Origin: Marinobacter sp. ANT_B65
GTDB lineage: Bacteria; Pseudomonadota; Gammaproteobacteria; Pseudomonadales; Oleiphilaceae
Direction of reading: 5' to 3'
Assembly (NCBI RefSeq): GCF_002407605.1
Contig: NZ_NXGV01000001.1
Coordinates: 2,050,022-2,114,021, forward strand
DNA: 64,000 nucleotides
Made by a program: the position numbers and the translations under genes. Numbering within the stretch: the first letter of the stretch is position 1; every line of letters starts with the position of its first letter. Below, piece after piece: positions 38,181-48,743 of the stretch. The notes beneath the pieces are model-generated. The model was not told the DNA's origin. It did not search any database and saw nothing but the letters and a program-made list of their open reading frames with translations.

Positions 38181-39353
38181 ATGCAGCAATCCGGCTCCCC
38201 CGCCCAACGTCATCGTGAAAACCTCGCGGTGGAAATGAAAGCGGCTACACGGGTTACTGTTATAGGAATGGTTCTCGATGCCTTTCTGGGAATCATTAAA
38301 GTTATCGGTGGCGCCCTTTTCCATTCTCAGGCTCTCCTCGTCGACGGCATACATTCGTTCACCGATGTAGCATCCGACCTTGTCGTACTTGTCGTGATGA
38401 AACTGTCACGCCAGGAACCGGACGATAATCATCCATACGGCCATCAACGCATTGAAACCTTTGGCACTCTGGTGCTGGGCAGCATTCTTATTGCCGTAGG
38501 CGCAGCACTCGCCTGGGAAAACACACTCAGGCTCATCGAAGGCGGAGTTGTTGCCATTCCGGAATGGCCCGTGCTGGTCGCGGCGGCAGTATCTGTCATA
38601 GGCAAGGAGTGGATTTTCCGTTATACCCGCCATATCGGCCAGGCTATCCGTTCGGACCTTATTATCGCCAATGCCTGGCACAGCCGCACCGATGCCTTTT
38701 CTTCCATGGTCGTTCTGGTTTCAACAGTTGGAGCCATGCTTGGGCTGGTGTGGCTGGACTTGCTTGCGGCTGTAGTCATTGCGGTCATCATTATCCACAT
38801 TGGCTGGAAGTTTACCTGGGACAGCGTTCAGGAACTGGTGGACACCGGGCTCTCCCCTGAAGATACCGATATGCTGAAAACCATAGCCCGTAACACCGAC
38901 GGTGTTCTCAATGTTCATGAGCTTCGCAGCCGCCGTATGGGGCAAGACATCCTGCTGGACATTCACCTGGTTGTGCGACCAGAAATAAGCGTATCCGAGG
39001 GTCACCAGATTGGCATGCAGGTGGTGGCAGGAATGCGTAATGCACTGGAGAATATCCTCGACATCAACTTCCATATTGATGCCGAAAACGATGAAGATCT
39101 GTTCCCGACAACCAAAAAGCTGCCTTCCCGGGCGGAAGTGGGGAAAATCATTGCGGAACACCTGGGAGAGATTCCACAACGCAGCCGTTTGCGGCTTCAC
39201 TATCTCAGGAACAAGGTACACCTGGAAATTTTTCTGGACGAGTCTGACCCGGATACGATATTCACTTCAGAAAATGTCCGGCATCACCTTGAAGGCTACC
39301 CCTGGTTTGGCAGTGTGAGGATATGGGTAGCCGGGCCCAACCACACCGACTGA
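38181..39353 (+). CDS. Cation diffusion facilitator family transporter
   Basis: A 390-residue inner-membrane proton antiporter for divalent metals. Six helices occupy the first about 205 residues. The metal site on helix 2 is in 'DGIHSFTDVASD' (Asp-x3-Asp type with His) and that on helix 5 in 'NAWHSRTDAFSS' (His-x3-Asp). The cytoplasmic C-terminal domain ('HELRSRRMGQDILLDIHLVV') is followed by an extra tail of about 100 residues absent from E. coli FieF, which is near 300. The metal (zinc, iron, manganese) cannot be assigned. Confidence 0.9.
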   Translation: MQQSGSPAQRHRENLAVEMKAATRVTVIGMVLDAFLGIIKVIGGALFHSQALLVDGIHSFTDVASDLVVLVVMKLSRQEPDDNHPYGHQRIETFGTLVLGSILIAVGAALAWENTLRLIEGGVVAIPEWPVLVAAAVSVIGKEWIFRYTRHIGQAIRSDLIIANAWHSRTDAFSSMVVLVSTVGAMLGLVWLDLLAAVVIAVIIIHIGWKFTWDSVQELVDTGLSPEDTDMLKTIARNTDGVLNVHELRSRRMGQDILLDIHLVVRPEISVSEGHQIGMQVVAGMRNALENILDINFHIDAENDEDLFPTTKKLPSRAEVGKIIAEHLGEIPQRSRLRLHYLRNKVHLEIFLDESDPDTIFTSENVRHHLEGYPWFGSVRIWVAGPNHTD

Positions 39354-39688
39354 CAGCAGGCCCGCCGCCAGCGATGACCTGAACGCCCTTCTGCAACCTG
39401 AACATCGCTGTTTTACTGCATACCGACTATCGCGCCGCAGCTTCCGGCGATTCCCCGACATGCCCCGTGACAGGCTGGTTGTGGCTGAGTCCGGAAGCGG
39501 GTCTGAAACTGAACTTCTGGGCTATCGCCAGTTCGGGACTTACAGGGACTATTGCGAAGATCACGGGCCGGCGCTGCGCTTTGAAGCCAGCGCTGGATAA
39601 ACACAGACTGCCCGCTACGGCAGCGACCAGCCGCTTCAGGCCGCAGTAATTATCGGCCCGAAGCGCTGAAGACGTTCCTCAGGCAAAC
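39354..39688. other. Intergenic region after the cation-efflux gene, with a possible gene remnant
   Basis: 335 bp of GC-rich sequence between convergent genes. One plus-strand frame stays open from about 39360 to a TAA at 39598-39600, with an internal ATG at 39460 (46 residues, starting MPRDRLVVAESGSG). It has no ribosome site and no family I know; it may be the tail of a lost gene. No terminator hairpin with a U-tract was found. Confidence 0.3.
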
Positions 39689-41752
39689 CTAGCCTGTTCG
39701 CAGCGCTGCCTCTTTAAGGCCGGAGATTTCATCCCTCAAACGAGCGGCTGCCTCGAAATCCAGTTCCGATGCGGCCTTGTACATCTCATCCTCGAGGCGC
39801 GCAACTTCTTTAAGCAACTCCTGCGGAGAACGACGGCCAACCTTTGCACGATATTGTTCAGCTTCTTCAGCCGCTTTATCTCCCGGCCGGGCGGCTTTAT
39901 GCCGGCCGCGGCCACCACCGCCCCCCGCACCTTCCATGACGTCGGCAATTTTCTTGTTGAGGCCTTGCGGCGTAATGCCGTGCGCTTCGTTATGTTCCGC
40001 CTGTTTCGCACGCCGGCTCTCAGTCACATCAATGGCTCGCTGCATGGAGCCTGTAATCCGGTCACCGTAAAGAATGGCCTTGCCATTCAGGTTCCGTGCA
40101 GCCCGGCCAATAGTCTGAATCAATGAACGCTCGGAACGCAGAAAACCCTCCTTGTCAGCGTCCAGAATGGTTACCAGCGATACCTCCGGCATATCCAGAC
40201 CTTCCCGCAGCAGGTTGATGCCCACAAGCACATCAAACTCCCCCCGACGCAAGTCGCGGATAATCTCTACACGCTCGACCGTATCAATATCCGAGTGCAG
40301 ATAACGCACACGGATATCGTGTTCCATAAGAAAGTCAGTGAGATCTTCCGCCATGCGTTTGGTAAGCGTGGTGACCAGAACCCGTTCGTCAACTTTCACA
40401 CGTGCGTGTATTTCAGACAGCAGGTCGTCAATCTGTGTGGACGCCGGCCGGACTTCAATAACCGGATCCAGCAAACCGGTAGGCCTGACAACCTGCTCGA
40501 CTACCTGCCCTGCATGTTCAGCTTCATAGTTTCCTGGCGTGGCAGAAACAAAAATCATCTGGGGCGCAATACGCTCCCACTCATCAAACCTCATAGGGCG
40601 ATTATCGAGCGCAGATGGCAGGCGAAAACCGTACTCCACCAGGGTTTCTTTCCGGGACCGGTCACCTTTATACATGGCGCCAATCTGTGGAATGGTCACG
40701 TGGGACTCATCAACAACCAACAACGCATCAGCCGGCAGATAATCAAACAATGTCGGGGGGGCTTCACCGGGAAGCCGGCCGGAAAGATAGCGAGAGTAGT
40801 TCTCAATACCGTTGCAGTAGCCCAACTCGTTCATCATTTCCATATCGTAGCGGGTGCGCTCCTCCAGCCTTTGGGCTTCAACCAGGCGATTGTTATCCCG
40901 CAACTGTTTCAGGCGCTCTTCCAGTTCAACCTTGATACGTTCCGCGGCATCCAGCACCGTCTGCCGTGGCGTAACATAGTGAGATTTTGGATAAATCGTG
41001 ATTCTGGGGACGCGCCGGAGTACTTCCCCTGTGAGCGGATCAAAGTAACTGAGGTTTTCCACCTCGTCATCAAACAACTCAATACGAACGGCTTCCTTTT
41101 CCGATTCCGCCGGGAACACGTCAATGACATCACCCCGCACCCGGTAATTGGCACGGTGGAATTCGATGTCATTACGGGTGTACTGCAGTTCAGCCAGGCG
41201 GCGCAAAATATGCCGCTGGTCTATCTTGTCGCCCCGGTCCAGATGCAACATCATTTTAAGATAGGACTTGGGATCGCCCAGACCATATATTGCCGACACT
41301 GTTGCTACGATAATTGCGTCGGGGCGCTCAAGCAGAGCCTTGGTAGCGGACAACCGCATCTGCTCGATGTGCTCATTAATGGATGCGTCTTTCTCGATAA
41401 AAGTGTCAGACGAGGGAACGTATGCCTCTGGCTGATAATAATCATAATAAGACACGAAGTATTCCACGGAATTATCCGGAAAGAACTCGCGAAATTCACC
41501 GTATAACTGGGCTGCCAGGGTTTTGTTGTGGGCCATGATAATGGTTGGCCTCTGCACTTCCTGGATCACGTTGGCAATGGTGAACGTTTTGCCCGAACCT
41601 GTAACACCCAGCAATGTCTGGTGTGCCAGGCCGGAATGAATACCATCTACGAGCCCTGCAATAGCCTTGGGCTGGTCGCCCGCAGGCTGAAACGGCGAAT
41701 CAACTTTGAAAAGACCGCCTTTATCTGAACTGCTGGAATCGTTACTGGCCAT
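39689..41752 (-). CDS. uvrB: UvrABC system protein B
   Basis: A 687-residue DNA-damage recognition helicase of nucleotide excision repair. Walker A is GVTGSGKT at 49-56. The beta-hairpin that clamps DNA is in '[21 protein letters not shown]', and helicase motifs V and VI are '[13 protein letters not shown]' and 'QTIGRAARN'. A C-terminal UVR motif ('[24 protein letters not shown]') binds UvrC. A Gly-rich insert precedes that end. Length is normal. LexA control is common, but no SOS box was found by eye. Confidence 0.97.
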   Translation of the reverse strand: MASNDSSSSDKGGLFKVDSPFQPAGDQPKAIAGLVDGIHSGLAHQTLLGVTGSGKTFTIANVIQEVQRPTIIMAHNKTLAAQLYGEFREFFPDNSVEYFVSYYDYYQPEAYVPSSDTFIEKDASINEHIEQMRLSATKALLERPDAIIVATVSAIYGLGDPKSYLKMMLHLDRGDKIDQRHILRRLAELQYTRNDIEFHRANYRVRGDVIDVFPAESEKEAVRIELFDDEVENLSYFDPLTGEVLRRVPRITIYPKSHYVTPRQTVLDAAERIKVELEERLKQLRDNNRLVEAQRLEERTRYDMEMMNELGYCNGIENYSRYLSGRLPGEAPPTLFDYLPADALLVVDESHVTIPQIGAMYKGDRSRKETLVEYGFRLPSALDNRPMRFDEWERIAPQMIFVSATPGNYEAEHAGQVVEQVVRPTGLLDPVIEVRPASTQIDDLLSEIHARVKVDERVLVTTLTKRMAEDLTDFLMEHDIRVRYLHSDIDTVERVEIIRDLRRGEFDVLVGINLLREGLDMPEVSLVTILDADKEGFLRSERSLIQTIGRAARNLNGKAILYGDRITGSMQRAIDVTESRRAKQAEHNEAHGITPQGLNKKIADVMEGAGGGGGRGRHKAARPGDKAAEEAEQYRAKVGRRSPQELLKEVARLEDEMYKAASELDFEAAARLRDEISGLKEAALRTG

Positions 41753-41963
41753 AATTGGCAGACAACCTCCACTGACTCAACATGTGTATACGAGCCGGGT
41801 CTTATCACTGCACGACCGGGCCTGAGAGAAATTTAGTGTTACGCCGGCTTCATGGTACCATCAACGCGATCGACGGCTGGGCGAAAATCAGCCGCCATTA
41901 GGCAAGGATTCAGACACCCCGCCGGTCACGGACCTATCAGACGCAGCTTTAAGGAGCGCAAGT

Positions 41964-43148
41964 TTGGACCTTCAACTTTCCAGCCGAGTACAGGCAATCA
42001 AGCCATCCCCCACCCTCGCGGTAACCAACAAAGCTGCCGAACTGCGCGCAGCAGGCCAGGATATAATTGGCCTTGGCGCCGGCGAGCCGGACTTCGATAC
42101 CCCGGATCACATCAAACAGGCAGCCATTAAGGCCATCAACAATGGCCAGACCAAGTACACCGCCGTTGATGGTACGCCGGCCCTGAAGAAAGCGATTATT
42201 TCGAAGTTCAAACGGGATAACGGTCTGGAATACGAAGCTAACCAGGTACTGGTATCAAGTGGTGGCAAACAGAGCTTTTTCAACCTTGCTCTGGCCACAC
42301 TGAACCCTGGCGACGAAGCGATTATCCCTGCACCCTACTGGGTCTCTTACCCGGATATGGTTCTGGTTGCTGAAGGCAAGCCGGTTATCATCGAAACCAG
42401 CGCAGAAACCCGCTTCAAAATCACTCCTGAACAGCTGGAAAACGCCATTACCGAGCGTACCCGACTGTTCGTGATCAACAGTCCTTCCAACCCAAGCGGC
42501 ATGGCTTATACACTGGAAGAGTTGCAGGCGATTGGCGAAGTGCTGAAGAAGTACCCTGACATCATGATAGCCACGGATGACATGTACGAGCCTATCCTCT
42601 GGACTGGCAAGCCTTTCTGCAACATTCTGAATGCGACTCCGGAGCTTTACGAGCGTACCTTCGTACTCAACGGTGTATCCAAGGCTTACTCAATGACAGG
42701 CTGGCGCATCGGCTATGCCGCTGGCCCGGCCCGGATCATCGGTGCCATGAAGAAGATCCAGTCCCAGAGTACATCCAACCCGGCATCCATTTCCCAGGCT
42801 GCAGCACAGGCAGCCCTGGATGGCCCTCAGGAGTGCGTCGCGGAGATGGTCAAGGCGTTCAAGGAACGTCATGACTGGCTGGCAGATGCTCTGAATACAT
42901 TGCCGGGTGTTGAATGCCTGAAAGGTGACGGCACTTTTTATGTATTCCCGAGTTTTCACGGCGCAATTGAAGCAGACTCCAGTGTCAGTAACGATGTGGA
43001 GTTTGCTGAAAAACTGCTGAGCGAAGCCGGCGTTGCTCTGGTTCCTGGCTCTGCATTTGGCTGCCCCGGCCATATGCGCCTGAGTTTTGCCACCAGCATG
43101 GATAACCTGAAGCAAGCGATTGAGCGTTTGCGGAAAGCTCTGAATTAA
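41964..43148 (+). CDS. Aspartate/aromatic aminotransferase, class I (AatA-like)
   Basis: A 394-residue PLP enzyme of the Igamma/Ib aspartate aminotransferase subgroup. The PLP-binding lysine is in 'GVSKAYSMTGWRIGY', the substrate-binding Arg near the end in 'HMRLSFATS', and 'NSPSNPSGMAY' contacts the cofactor. It starts with TTG at 41964, seven bases after AAGGAG, a rare but well-supported start. It shuttles amino groups between aspartate and glutamate, though subgroup members can also use aromatic or prephenate substrates. It is divergent from uvrB. Confidence 0.92.
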   Translation: MDLQLSSRVQAIKPSPTLAVTNKAAELRAAGQDIIGLGAGEPDFDTPDHIKQAAIKAINNGQTKYTAVDGTPALKKAIISKFKRDNGLEYEANQVLVSSGGKQSFFNLALATLNPGDEAIIPAPYWVSYPDMVLVAEGKPVIIETSAETRFKITPEQLENAITERTRLFVINSPSNPSGMAYTLEELQAIGEVLKKYPDIMIATDDMYEPILWTGKPFCNILNATPELYERTFVLNGVSKAYSMTGWRIGYAAGPARIIGAMKKIQSQSTSNPASISQAAAQAALDGPQECVAEMVKAFKERHDWLADALNTLPGVECLKGDGTFYVFPSFHGAIEADSSVSNDVEFAEKLLSEAGVALVPGSAFGCPGHMRLSFATSMDNLKQAIERLRKALN

Positions 43149-43164
43149 AAACTTTGCCAAGGGG

Positions 43165-43193
43165 TTGACGAGGCGGCGGTGTAATCATATTAT
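43165..43193 (+). promoter_or_regulatory. Sigma-70 promoter of the second tRNA-Asn gene
   Basis: TTGACG (43165-43170) and TATTAT (43188-43193) with a 17-base spacer, then a GC-rich discriminator (ACGCGCC). The tRNA begins 24 bases beyond the -10 box. Confidence 0.85.
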
Positions 43194-43217
43194 ACGCGCC
43201 TCGTCACATGACGACGT

Positions 43218-43293
43218 TCCCTGATAGCTCAGTTGGTAGAGCAACGGACTGTTAATCCGTTTGTCGCTGGTTCGAGCCCAGCTCGGGGAGCCA
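43218..43293 (+). tRNA. tRNA-Asn (anticodon GTT), second copy
   Basis: Identical to the copy at 31728-31803 except at acceptor position 5, where C is replaced by T. This turns one C-G pair into a T-G (U-G) wobble. The anticodon GTT is at 43251-43253, and CCA is encoded. Confidence 0.98.
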
Positions 43294-43300
43294 CTATTTT

Positions 43301-43336
43301 AAAGCCCGCTAATTCTCTGAATTAGCGGGCTTTTCG
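43301..43336 (+). terminator. Rho-independent terminator of the second tRNA-Asn
   Basis: A perfect 15-bp stem (43301-43315 with 43319-43333), loop TCT, then TTTTCGTTTT. Confidence 0.93.
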
Positions 43337-43383
43337 TTTTGGACCTTCCTTTTCCCTAAGCTGCCTGGCCTGGCGTTTGGTGT

Positions 43384-43491
43384 GGTGTGGTGGTGCCTGC
43401 CTCCCAAAAACCGCTACGAGCACATTCATGTGCGCTTGTCTCCGGCCATCCCTGGCCTACGACATTTTTGGGAGGCAGGCACCACCACACC
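43384..43491. repeat. 108-bp element with 27-bp perfect terminal inverted repeats
   Basis: The arms 43384-43410 and 43465-43491 are exact reverse complements (outer bases GGTGTGGTGGTGCC, inner run CTCCCAAAAA). The 54-base interior holds two smaller hairpins, GCACAT/ATGTGC and GGCC/GGCC. The whole can fold as a cross. It contains no ORF and no U-tract. It lies between the tRNA terminator and pyrF. A non-autonomous mobile element or an intergenic repeat family is likely; no target-site duplication is evident. Confidence 0.9.
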
Positions 43492-43522
43492 TCTCTGTCT
43501 GCGCAATATGCGCTAAAACAGG

Positions 43523-44233
43523 TTAAAGACCAATCACCTCAGAATGAATGGCCTCCAGAGCGGCTAAGGGATCAGCAGCCTGTGTAATGGGTCGACCTAT
43601 AACAAGGTAGTCTGAACCGGCTTTGAGAGCATCGCTGGGGGTCATAATGCGCTGCTGGTCGCCTTTTTCTGCAGTTAGCGGCCGGATACCCGGGGTAACA
43701 AGCCGGAAGTCGACACCCTGTTCATTTTTGAGCCTGGAGGCTTCTTGAGCGGAACAGACTACACCGTCCAGGCCGCAGTTTCTGGTGAGCGTGGCGAGCC
43801 TCGAAACCTGCTGTTCCGGCGAGTCGGTAATTCCTATGCCCGCAAGATCTTCAACACCCATACTGGTGAGAACCGTAACGGCTATCAGCAGCGGCTTATC
43901 TGCGCCGAAGCTCTCCAGACGCTCACGGCAGGCCAGCATCATTTTTTCGCCGCCAGAGGCGTGCACGTTCACCATCCACACACCCAGATCAGCTGCTGCA
44001 ACTACAGCGGCTGAAGCTGTATTGGGAATATCGTGGAATTTCAGATCCAGAAATACATCAAAACCACTATTCTGCAAACTCTCAACGAGCCGGGGACCTG
44101 AACGGGTAAAGAGCTCCTTGCCAACTTTCAACCTGCATTTGGCCGGATCGAGCTTGTCAGCCAGTTCCAAAGCAGGCATTTCAGCCGGAAAGTCGAGGGC
44201 GACGATTATTCTGGGGTCGTTAGAAGTCTGCAC
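43523..44233 (-). CDS. pyrF: Orotidine 5'-phosphate decarboxylase
   Basis: A 236-residue TIM-barrel enzyme making UMP from OMP, the last step of pyrimidine synthesis. The catalytic Asp-x-Lys-x-x-Asp is visible in '[14 protein letters not shown]', the first Lys in '[10 protein letters not shown]', and the phosphate loop in 'TPGIRP' and 'VIGRPITQA'. Translation appears to start at GTG 44233. It follows lapB by 32 bp, and lapAB-pyrF is a common linkage in gammaproteobacteria. Confidence 0.95.
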   Translation of the reverse strand: MQTSNDPRIIVALDFPAEMPALELADKLDPAKCRLKVGKELFTRSGPRLVESLQNSGFDVFLDLKFHDIPNTASAAVVAAADLGVWMVNVHASGGEKMMLACRERLESFGADKPLLIAVTVLTSMGVEDLAGIGITDSPEQQVSRLATLTRNCGLDGVVCSAQEASRLKNEQGVDFRLVTPGIRPLTAEKGDQQRIMTPSDALKAGSDYLVIGRPITQAADPLAALEAIHSEVIGL

Positions 44234-44265
44234 GTTGAAATGTCCTGAGGGGTGTCGATAAATGA

Positions 44266-45435
44266 TTATTCGGCTTCAACGCCCTGAATCGGGCGCACGG
44301 TTTCCCATTGCTTACAACTCGGGCACAACCAGTGAAGCTGCTGCCCAGAGAAACCACAACTTACACAGCGGTAAACCGGCCGGTTGGCAAGAACCAGATG
44401 GCCTATGCGGCTGACCAGACGGCCTTCGTCGGTGATCATACCTTTTTCAAAACCTGCCATCTCCATCAGCCGTAACAGGCCTCGCATACTGGGCCGGATT
44501 TCAAGCTCCTGGCGCAGCAGATCTATTGCAGCCGAACGACCGGAAACCCGCTCAACCGACTCAACCAGAGCCAGCAGCAGGCTGGTGCCAGGGTATGCCT
44601 CATAAAGTTTACGCAGCTTCCTGACCAACCGGCCGATATCACCGTGTTCATGTTCCAGCTTCATCAGGCGATCAATGGCTTCAGGGCCAAAGTCCGGATT
44701 CTGATCAAACACTTTCAGACCCTGATTGCCCGCCTCACGGTAACTGCCCTGCCGGATAAGAATCTTCATCAGTATAAGCGTGGCCCGAACACAGGAGCGG
44801 TCATAATCCAGAGCTTCCCGAGCAAATTTCTGGGCAGCCCAACGATCATCTCTGCCAAGTGCCTGCTCTGCCAACTCACAGGTAAGGTACGCAAGATCCT
44901 TTAACATCGATGGCGCTGCATCGCTTTTGATAAGGGTACGGGCAACGTCAGAGGCCTTACCCCACTCTTTTTCCTGTTGATAAACCTCGATGAGCTGCTG
45001 GGCAGCTTTCCGGCCGTAATCACGATCTCCCATTAACTGTTGCAGCAATGCCTCGGCACGATCAAGCAGGCCGGCATTAAGAAAATCCATAGCCAGCTCA
45101 AGTGTTACCTGAGGGGAGAATCGTGGAGGCAGTTCGGGCCTTGCGAGCAGGTTTTGATGAACCAGAATGGCCCGGTCCGTTTCACCTTTATTGCGGAAGT
45201 GCCGGCCAATAGAAAGATGGAGGCTAACTGTGTCCTTGTTGACGACCAAAGACTGCACAAAATCATCTACGGCCTGATCAGAATAGTTGGTAAACAGAAA
45301 CTGTAACCGATCCTTGACCGATTCTTCGTCTGCAATTTCCGTTCGGGTCCGGCTACGGTCGCTACCAAGCCGACCGATAAACCAACCAACGGCAACTGCA
45401 ATCGTCAACAGCAGCCACTGAAACACCATATCCAT
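44266..45435 (-). CDS. lapB: Lipopolysaccharide assembly protein LapB (YciM)
   Basis: A 389-residue protein anchored by one N-terminal helix (about 3-20) with its bulk in the cytoplasm. Several TPR units span about 70-330. A rubredoxin-like zinc knuckle ends the protein, with Cys pairs in 'YRCVSCGF' and 'WLCPSCKQW'. In E. coli it works with FtsH to set LpxC levels and so LPS synthesis. It overlaps lapA by one base (TAATG). Interestingly, an FtsH paralogue is encoded 15 kb away. Confidence 0.95.
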   Translation of the reverse strand: MDMVFQWLLLTIAVAVGWFIGRLGSDRSRTRTEIADEESVKDRLQFLFTNYSDQAVDDFVQSLVVNKDTVSLHLSIGRHFRNKGETDRAILVHQNLLARPELPPRFSPQVTLELAMDFLNAGLLDRAEALLQQLMGDRDYGRKAAQQLIEVYQQEKEWGKASDVARTLIKSDAAPSMLKDLAYLTCELAEQALGRDDRWAAQKFAREALDYDRSCVRATLILMKILIRQGSYREAGNQGLKVFDQNPDFGPEAIDRLMKLEHEHGDIGRLVRKLRKLYEAYPGTSLLLALVESVERVSGRSAAIDLLRQELEIRPSMRGLLRLMEMAGFEKGMITDEGRLVSRIGHLVLANRPVYRCVSCGFSGQQLHWLCPSCKQWETVRPIQGVEAE

Positions 45436-45737
45436 TAAATAGCCCGGTCGTTCTGAACCCTGGACTTCTCCAATGCCTGCTCGGCACGATCAAGTCGCTT
45501 CTGAAGAGTTCGGCGCGAAACCGACGTGCGAAAGGTGGCCAGCATCGTCATCAGAACTCCAACCAGCGCACCGATGATAAAAGACATGATAATCCAGACG
45601 GCGACACCATGAGGCGGGGTCTCGAATACCAGAAAGTTAAGAGCAACAGCCATCTGATTATTCAGCGAAAACACGAGCGCCAGCAGTATCAGGACCAGTA
45701 CCAACAGAATTAATAGAATTTTCTGCAACCCTGCCAT
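45435..45737 (-). CDS. lapA: Lipopolysaccharide assembly protein LapA (YciS)
   Basis: A 100-residue inner-membrane protein with two helices (about 5-27 and 45-67), the DUF1049 signature 'FSLNNQMAVALNFLVFE' between them, and a charged coiled tail rich in Arg, Gln and Glu. It partners LapB. It sits between ihfB and lapB on the same strand. Confidence 0.92.
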   Translation of the reverse strand: MAGLQKILLILLVLVLILLALVFSLNNQMAVALNFLVFETPPHGVAVWIIMSFIIGALVGVLMTMLATFRTSVSRRTLQKRLDRAEQALEKSRVQNDRAI

Positions 45738-45807
45738 AGCTTCAGTTCTCCCTAACGCTGATAAAGTGCCCGGATTATAGGCTTTTCGCTTCAGGAATCA
45801 AAAGCCG

Positions 45808-46104
45808 TTAAAAGCCTTGCTTCAAACTGTCATTCACCTGCTCGCGCAATTCCTTGCCTGGCTTGAAGTGAGGAACATGTTTTGCAGGTAACTGCACAGC
45901 TTCGCCTGTCTTCGGGTTCCGACCCGTGCGAGCCGCCCGATGATGAAGGGAAAAACTGCCAAATCCCCGTATTTCAATTCGCTGTCCGTTTGCAAGCGAT
46001 TGGGACATATGCTCAATAATCGTTTTCACCGCCAGCTCTACATCTTTAACCGAAAGCTGCGTTTGCTTTGAGGCAATTAATTCGACCAGTTCAGACTTCG
46101 TCAT
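45808..46104 (-). CDS. ihfB: Integration host factor subunit beta
   Basis: A 98-residue DNA-bending protein that pairs with IHF-alpha. '[23 protein letters not shown]' is the dimer helix region. The DNA-contact arm '[23 protein letters not shown]' with '[13 protein letters not shown]' is fully conserved. It follows rpsA, the usual gammaproteobacterial order. Confidence 0.96.
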   Translation of the reverse strand: MTKSELVELIASKQTQLSVKDVELAVKTIIEHMSQSLANGQRIEIRGFGSFSLHHRAARTGRNPKTGEAVQLPAKHVPHFKPGKELREQVNDSLKQGF

Positions 46105-46190
46105 GAGGCACTTCCCTCTATTCTTTTTTTATTCGGCCGTTGGCTGCCGAATTCCCACTCCTCCAGTTTAGCCAAAACGTAAAAAAACAC

Positions 46191-46222
46191 AAAAAAAACG
46201 GGCTCTTAGAGCCCGTTTTTTT
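46191..46222 (-). terminator. Rho-independent terminator of rpsA
   Basis: AAAACGGGCTC and GAGCCCGTTTT pair around TTA. Read on the minus strand the hairpin is followed by a run of eight T, and on the plus strand by seven. It lies 16 bp after the rpsA stop, so ihfB needs its own promoter or read-through. Confidence 0.92.
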
Positions 46223-46237
46223 CGTACCAACCGGAGA

Positions 46238-47932
46238 TTAGTCCTTATTGGCGTTTTGCTGCTGCATTTGTTCCTTGATGAGATCACCAATGGTGGTCGC
46301 ACCCGAGGATGTTTCTGCAGTTTTGCTGCGTACCGTATCAATAGCCTGCTTGTCGTCTTCTACGTCCTTGGACTTGACAGACAGGTTGATAACACGGTTT
46401 TTGCGATCGATGCTGATGATCTTCGCTTCGACTTCTTCGCCTTCTTTCAGAGCGTTACGCGCATCTTCAACGCGATCACGGCTGATTTCAGAAGCTTTCA
46501 GAATCGCTTCAACTTCTTCGTTCAGAGCGATAGTGGCTTGCTTGGCGTCAACGGCGGAAACAGTGCCTTTAACGATAGAGCCCTTGTCGTTCAGCTGAAC
46601 AAACTCGGCGAACGGATCGCTTTCGAGCTGCTTGATACCCAGGGAGATGCGCTCACGCTCGGGATCTACAGAAAGGATAACGGTGTCAACATCGTCGCCC
46701 TTCTTGTATTCACGAACCGCTTCTTCGCCTGTTTCGTTCCAGCTGATATCAGACAGGTGAACCAGACCATCAATGCCACCGTCCAGACCGATGAAGATAC
46801 CGAAGTCAGTGATTGACTTGATCTTACCGGAGATGCGGTCGCCCTTGTTGAAGTTGCCGGAGAAATCTTCCCATGGGTTGGATACGCACTGCTTGATACC
46901 CAGGGAGATACGACGACGCTCTTCGTCGATGTCCAGAATCATCACGCCCACTTCGTCGCCAACATTAACGACTTTGGATGGGTGGATGTTCTTGTTGGTC
47001 CAATCCATTTCAGATACGTGAACCAGACCTTCAACGCCTTCTTCCAGCTCAGCAAAACAGCCGTAGTCGGTCAGGTTGGTTACACGTGCAGTAACCTTGG
47101 TACCTTCAGGGTAACGGCCTTTGATATCAACCCAGGGATCTTCACCCAGTTGTTTCAGACCCAGAGATACACGGTTACGCTCACGATCAAACTTCAGAAC
47201 CTTAACGTTGATCTCGTCGCCAACATTTACGATTTCGCTCGGATGCTTAATGCGCTTCCAGGCCATATCGGTAATGTGCAGCAGGCCGTCAACACCGCCC
47301 AGATCTACGAACGCGCCGTAGTCAGTCAGGTTCTTGACGATACCTTGAATTGACAGACCTTCGGTCAGGGTTTCCAGCAGAGCTTCACGCTCGGCGCTGT
47401 TTTCAGCTTCCAGAACGGCGCGGCGGGAAACAACCACGTTGTTACGCTTCTGGTCCAGCTTGATAACCTTGAATTCGAGCTCTTTGTTCTCCAGGTGCGC
47501 AGTATCACGAACCGGACGAACGTCTACCAGGGAACCCGGCAGGAACGCACGAATACCAGCCAGATCAACGGTGAAACCACCCTTGACCTTGCCATTAATA
47601 ATACCTTTGACCACTTCTTCAGCTTCGAAGGACTTCTCGAGTACCTTCCAGGATTCAGCACGCTTGGCCTTTTCACGGGAAAGACGGGTTTCACCGAAAC
47701 CATCTTCCACTGCATCCAGTGCTACGTCGACAACGTCGCCAATAGCTACTTCCAACTCGCCTTTTTCATTCAGGAACTGGGAGGCGGGGATAACGCCTTC
47801 GGACTTCAGTCCGGCGTTAACTGTGACCCAGTCGCTATCGACATCAACTACGGTTCCCTGGACGATGGAACCTGGTTTCATGTCAATTTCTTTTAGACTT
47901 TCTTCAAAAAGATCCGCAAAGCTCTCGCTCAT
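46238..47932 (-). CDS. rpsA: 30S ribosomal protein S1
   Basis: A 564-residue, acidic RNA-binding protein with six S1 repeats, each with a 'G-F-hydrophobic ... GLVHxSdxxW' course (examples '[22 protein letters not shown]' and '[23 protein letters not shown]'). It melts mRNA structure for initiation. It begins [16 protein letters not shown] like E. coli S1. The gene follows cmk by 130 bp, the standard order. Confidence 0.97.
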   Translation of the reverse strand: MSESFADLFEESLKEIDMKPGSIVQGTVVDVDSDWVTVNAGLKSEGVIPASQFLNEKGELEVAIGDVVDVALDAVEDGFGETRLSREKAKRAESWKVLEKSFEAEEVVKGIINGKVKGGFTVDLAGIRAFLPGSLVDVRPVRDTAHLENKELEFKVIKLDQKRNNVVVSRRAVLEAENSAEREALLETLTEGLSIQGIVKNLTDYGAFVDLGGVDGLLHITDMAWKRIKHPSEIVNVGDEINVKVLKFDRERNRVSLGLKQLGEDPWVDIKGRYPEGTKVTARVTNLTDYGCFAELEEGVEGLVHVSEMDWTNKNIHPSKVVNVGDEVGVMILDIDEERRRISLGIKQCVSNPWEDFSGNFNKGDRISGKIKSITDFGIFIGLDGGIDGLVHLSDISWNETGEEAVREYKKGDDVDTVILSVDPERERISLGIKQLESDPFAEFVQLNDKGSIVKGTVSAVDAKQATIALNEEVEAILKASEISRDRVEDARNALKEGEEVEAKIISIDRKNRVINLSVKSKDVEDDKQAIDTVRSKTAETSSGATTIGDLIKEQMQQQNANKD

Positions 47933-48062
47933 TATGAGTCCTATAGGTTCAATGCAAGTATGCTCCGTGTCGCCAGCAACACGGTCTGTTAATAAGTTCC
48001 GGAATCAGCCAGCGGCTGGCAGATTACGCTGTTCCCGGTATTTCAACGACAAAAAGATGCCG

Positions 48063-48743
48063 TCAGGCATGGCCCACTGCTGCCATACACCTGTCCAACA
48101 CCTCTTCTATACTCAACCCCGTAGAATCAATGACTTGCGCATCATCTGCGGGTTTGAGAGGGGCTGCGGAACGGTTCATATCCCGTTCATCACGAACCCG
48201 TATCTCCTCCAAAAGGGCATCAATACTAACATCGACACCCGCTGCCTTCAACTGGCTGAAGCGTCGGCGTGCCCGCTCTTCGGCACTGGCGGTCAGAAAA
48301 ATCTTGACCGGCGCATCCGGAAACACAACTGTACCCATATCCCGGCCATCGGCTACCAACCCCGGCCCCTGCCGGAAGTCGCGCTGGCGCTGCAAAAGCG
48401 CATCCCGGACTGGCTGCATCACAGCAATACGGGATGCATCGTTGCCACAGGTTTCTGTACGAATATCAGAGGTAACATCTTTTCCAGCCAGCATTACTTT
48501 TACAGGCTCACCCTCAGGCGTTGGCTCAAAAGCCACATCTAGCGATACCGCTACACGAGCCAACTGAACTTCATCGTCCAGCGCTACGTTCTGGCGATTT
48601 GCAGCAAGGGCTGTCAACCGGTAAAGCGCACCGCTGTCCAGCAGATGCCAGCCCAGCTTTCTGGCCAGCATCTGAGTCACCGTCCCCTTGCCCGAACCGC
48701 CCGGGCCGTCTACGGCGACAACCGGCGCATTGCTTTCCGACAT
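48063..48743 (-). CDS. cmk: Cytidylate kinase
   Basis: A 226-residue enzyme that phosphorylates CMP and dCMP. The P-loop is '[12 protein letters not shown]' near the N-terminus, the CMP-binding block is '[13 protein letters not shown]', and '[14 protein letters not shown]' and 'RARRRF' (lid) follow. Its start overlaps the tyrA-aroA stop by one base (TAATG). Confidence 0.96.
   Translation of the reverse strand: MSESNAPVVAVDGPGGSGKGTVTQMLARKLGWHLLDSGALYRLTALAANRQNVALDDEVQLARVAVSLDVAFEPTPEGEPVKVMLAGKDVTSDIRTETCGNDASRIAVMQPVRDALLQRQRDFRQGPGLVADGRDMGTVVFPDAPVKIFLTASAEERARRRFSQLKAAGVDVSIDALLEEIRVRDERDMNRSAAPLKPADDAQVIDSTGLSIEEVLDRCMAAVGHA

Noticed and set aside
40295..41506. 403-codon open frame antisense to uvrB
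   Set aside because: A shadow of uvrB; no family features.
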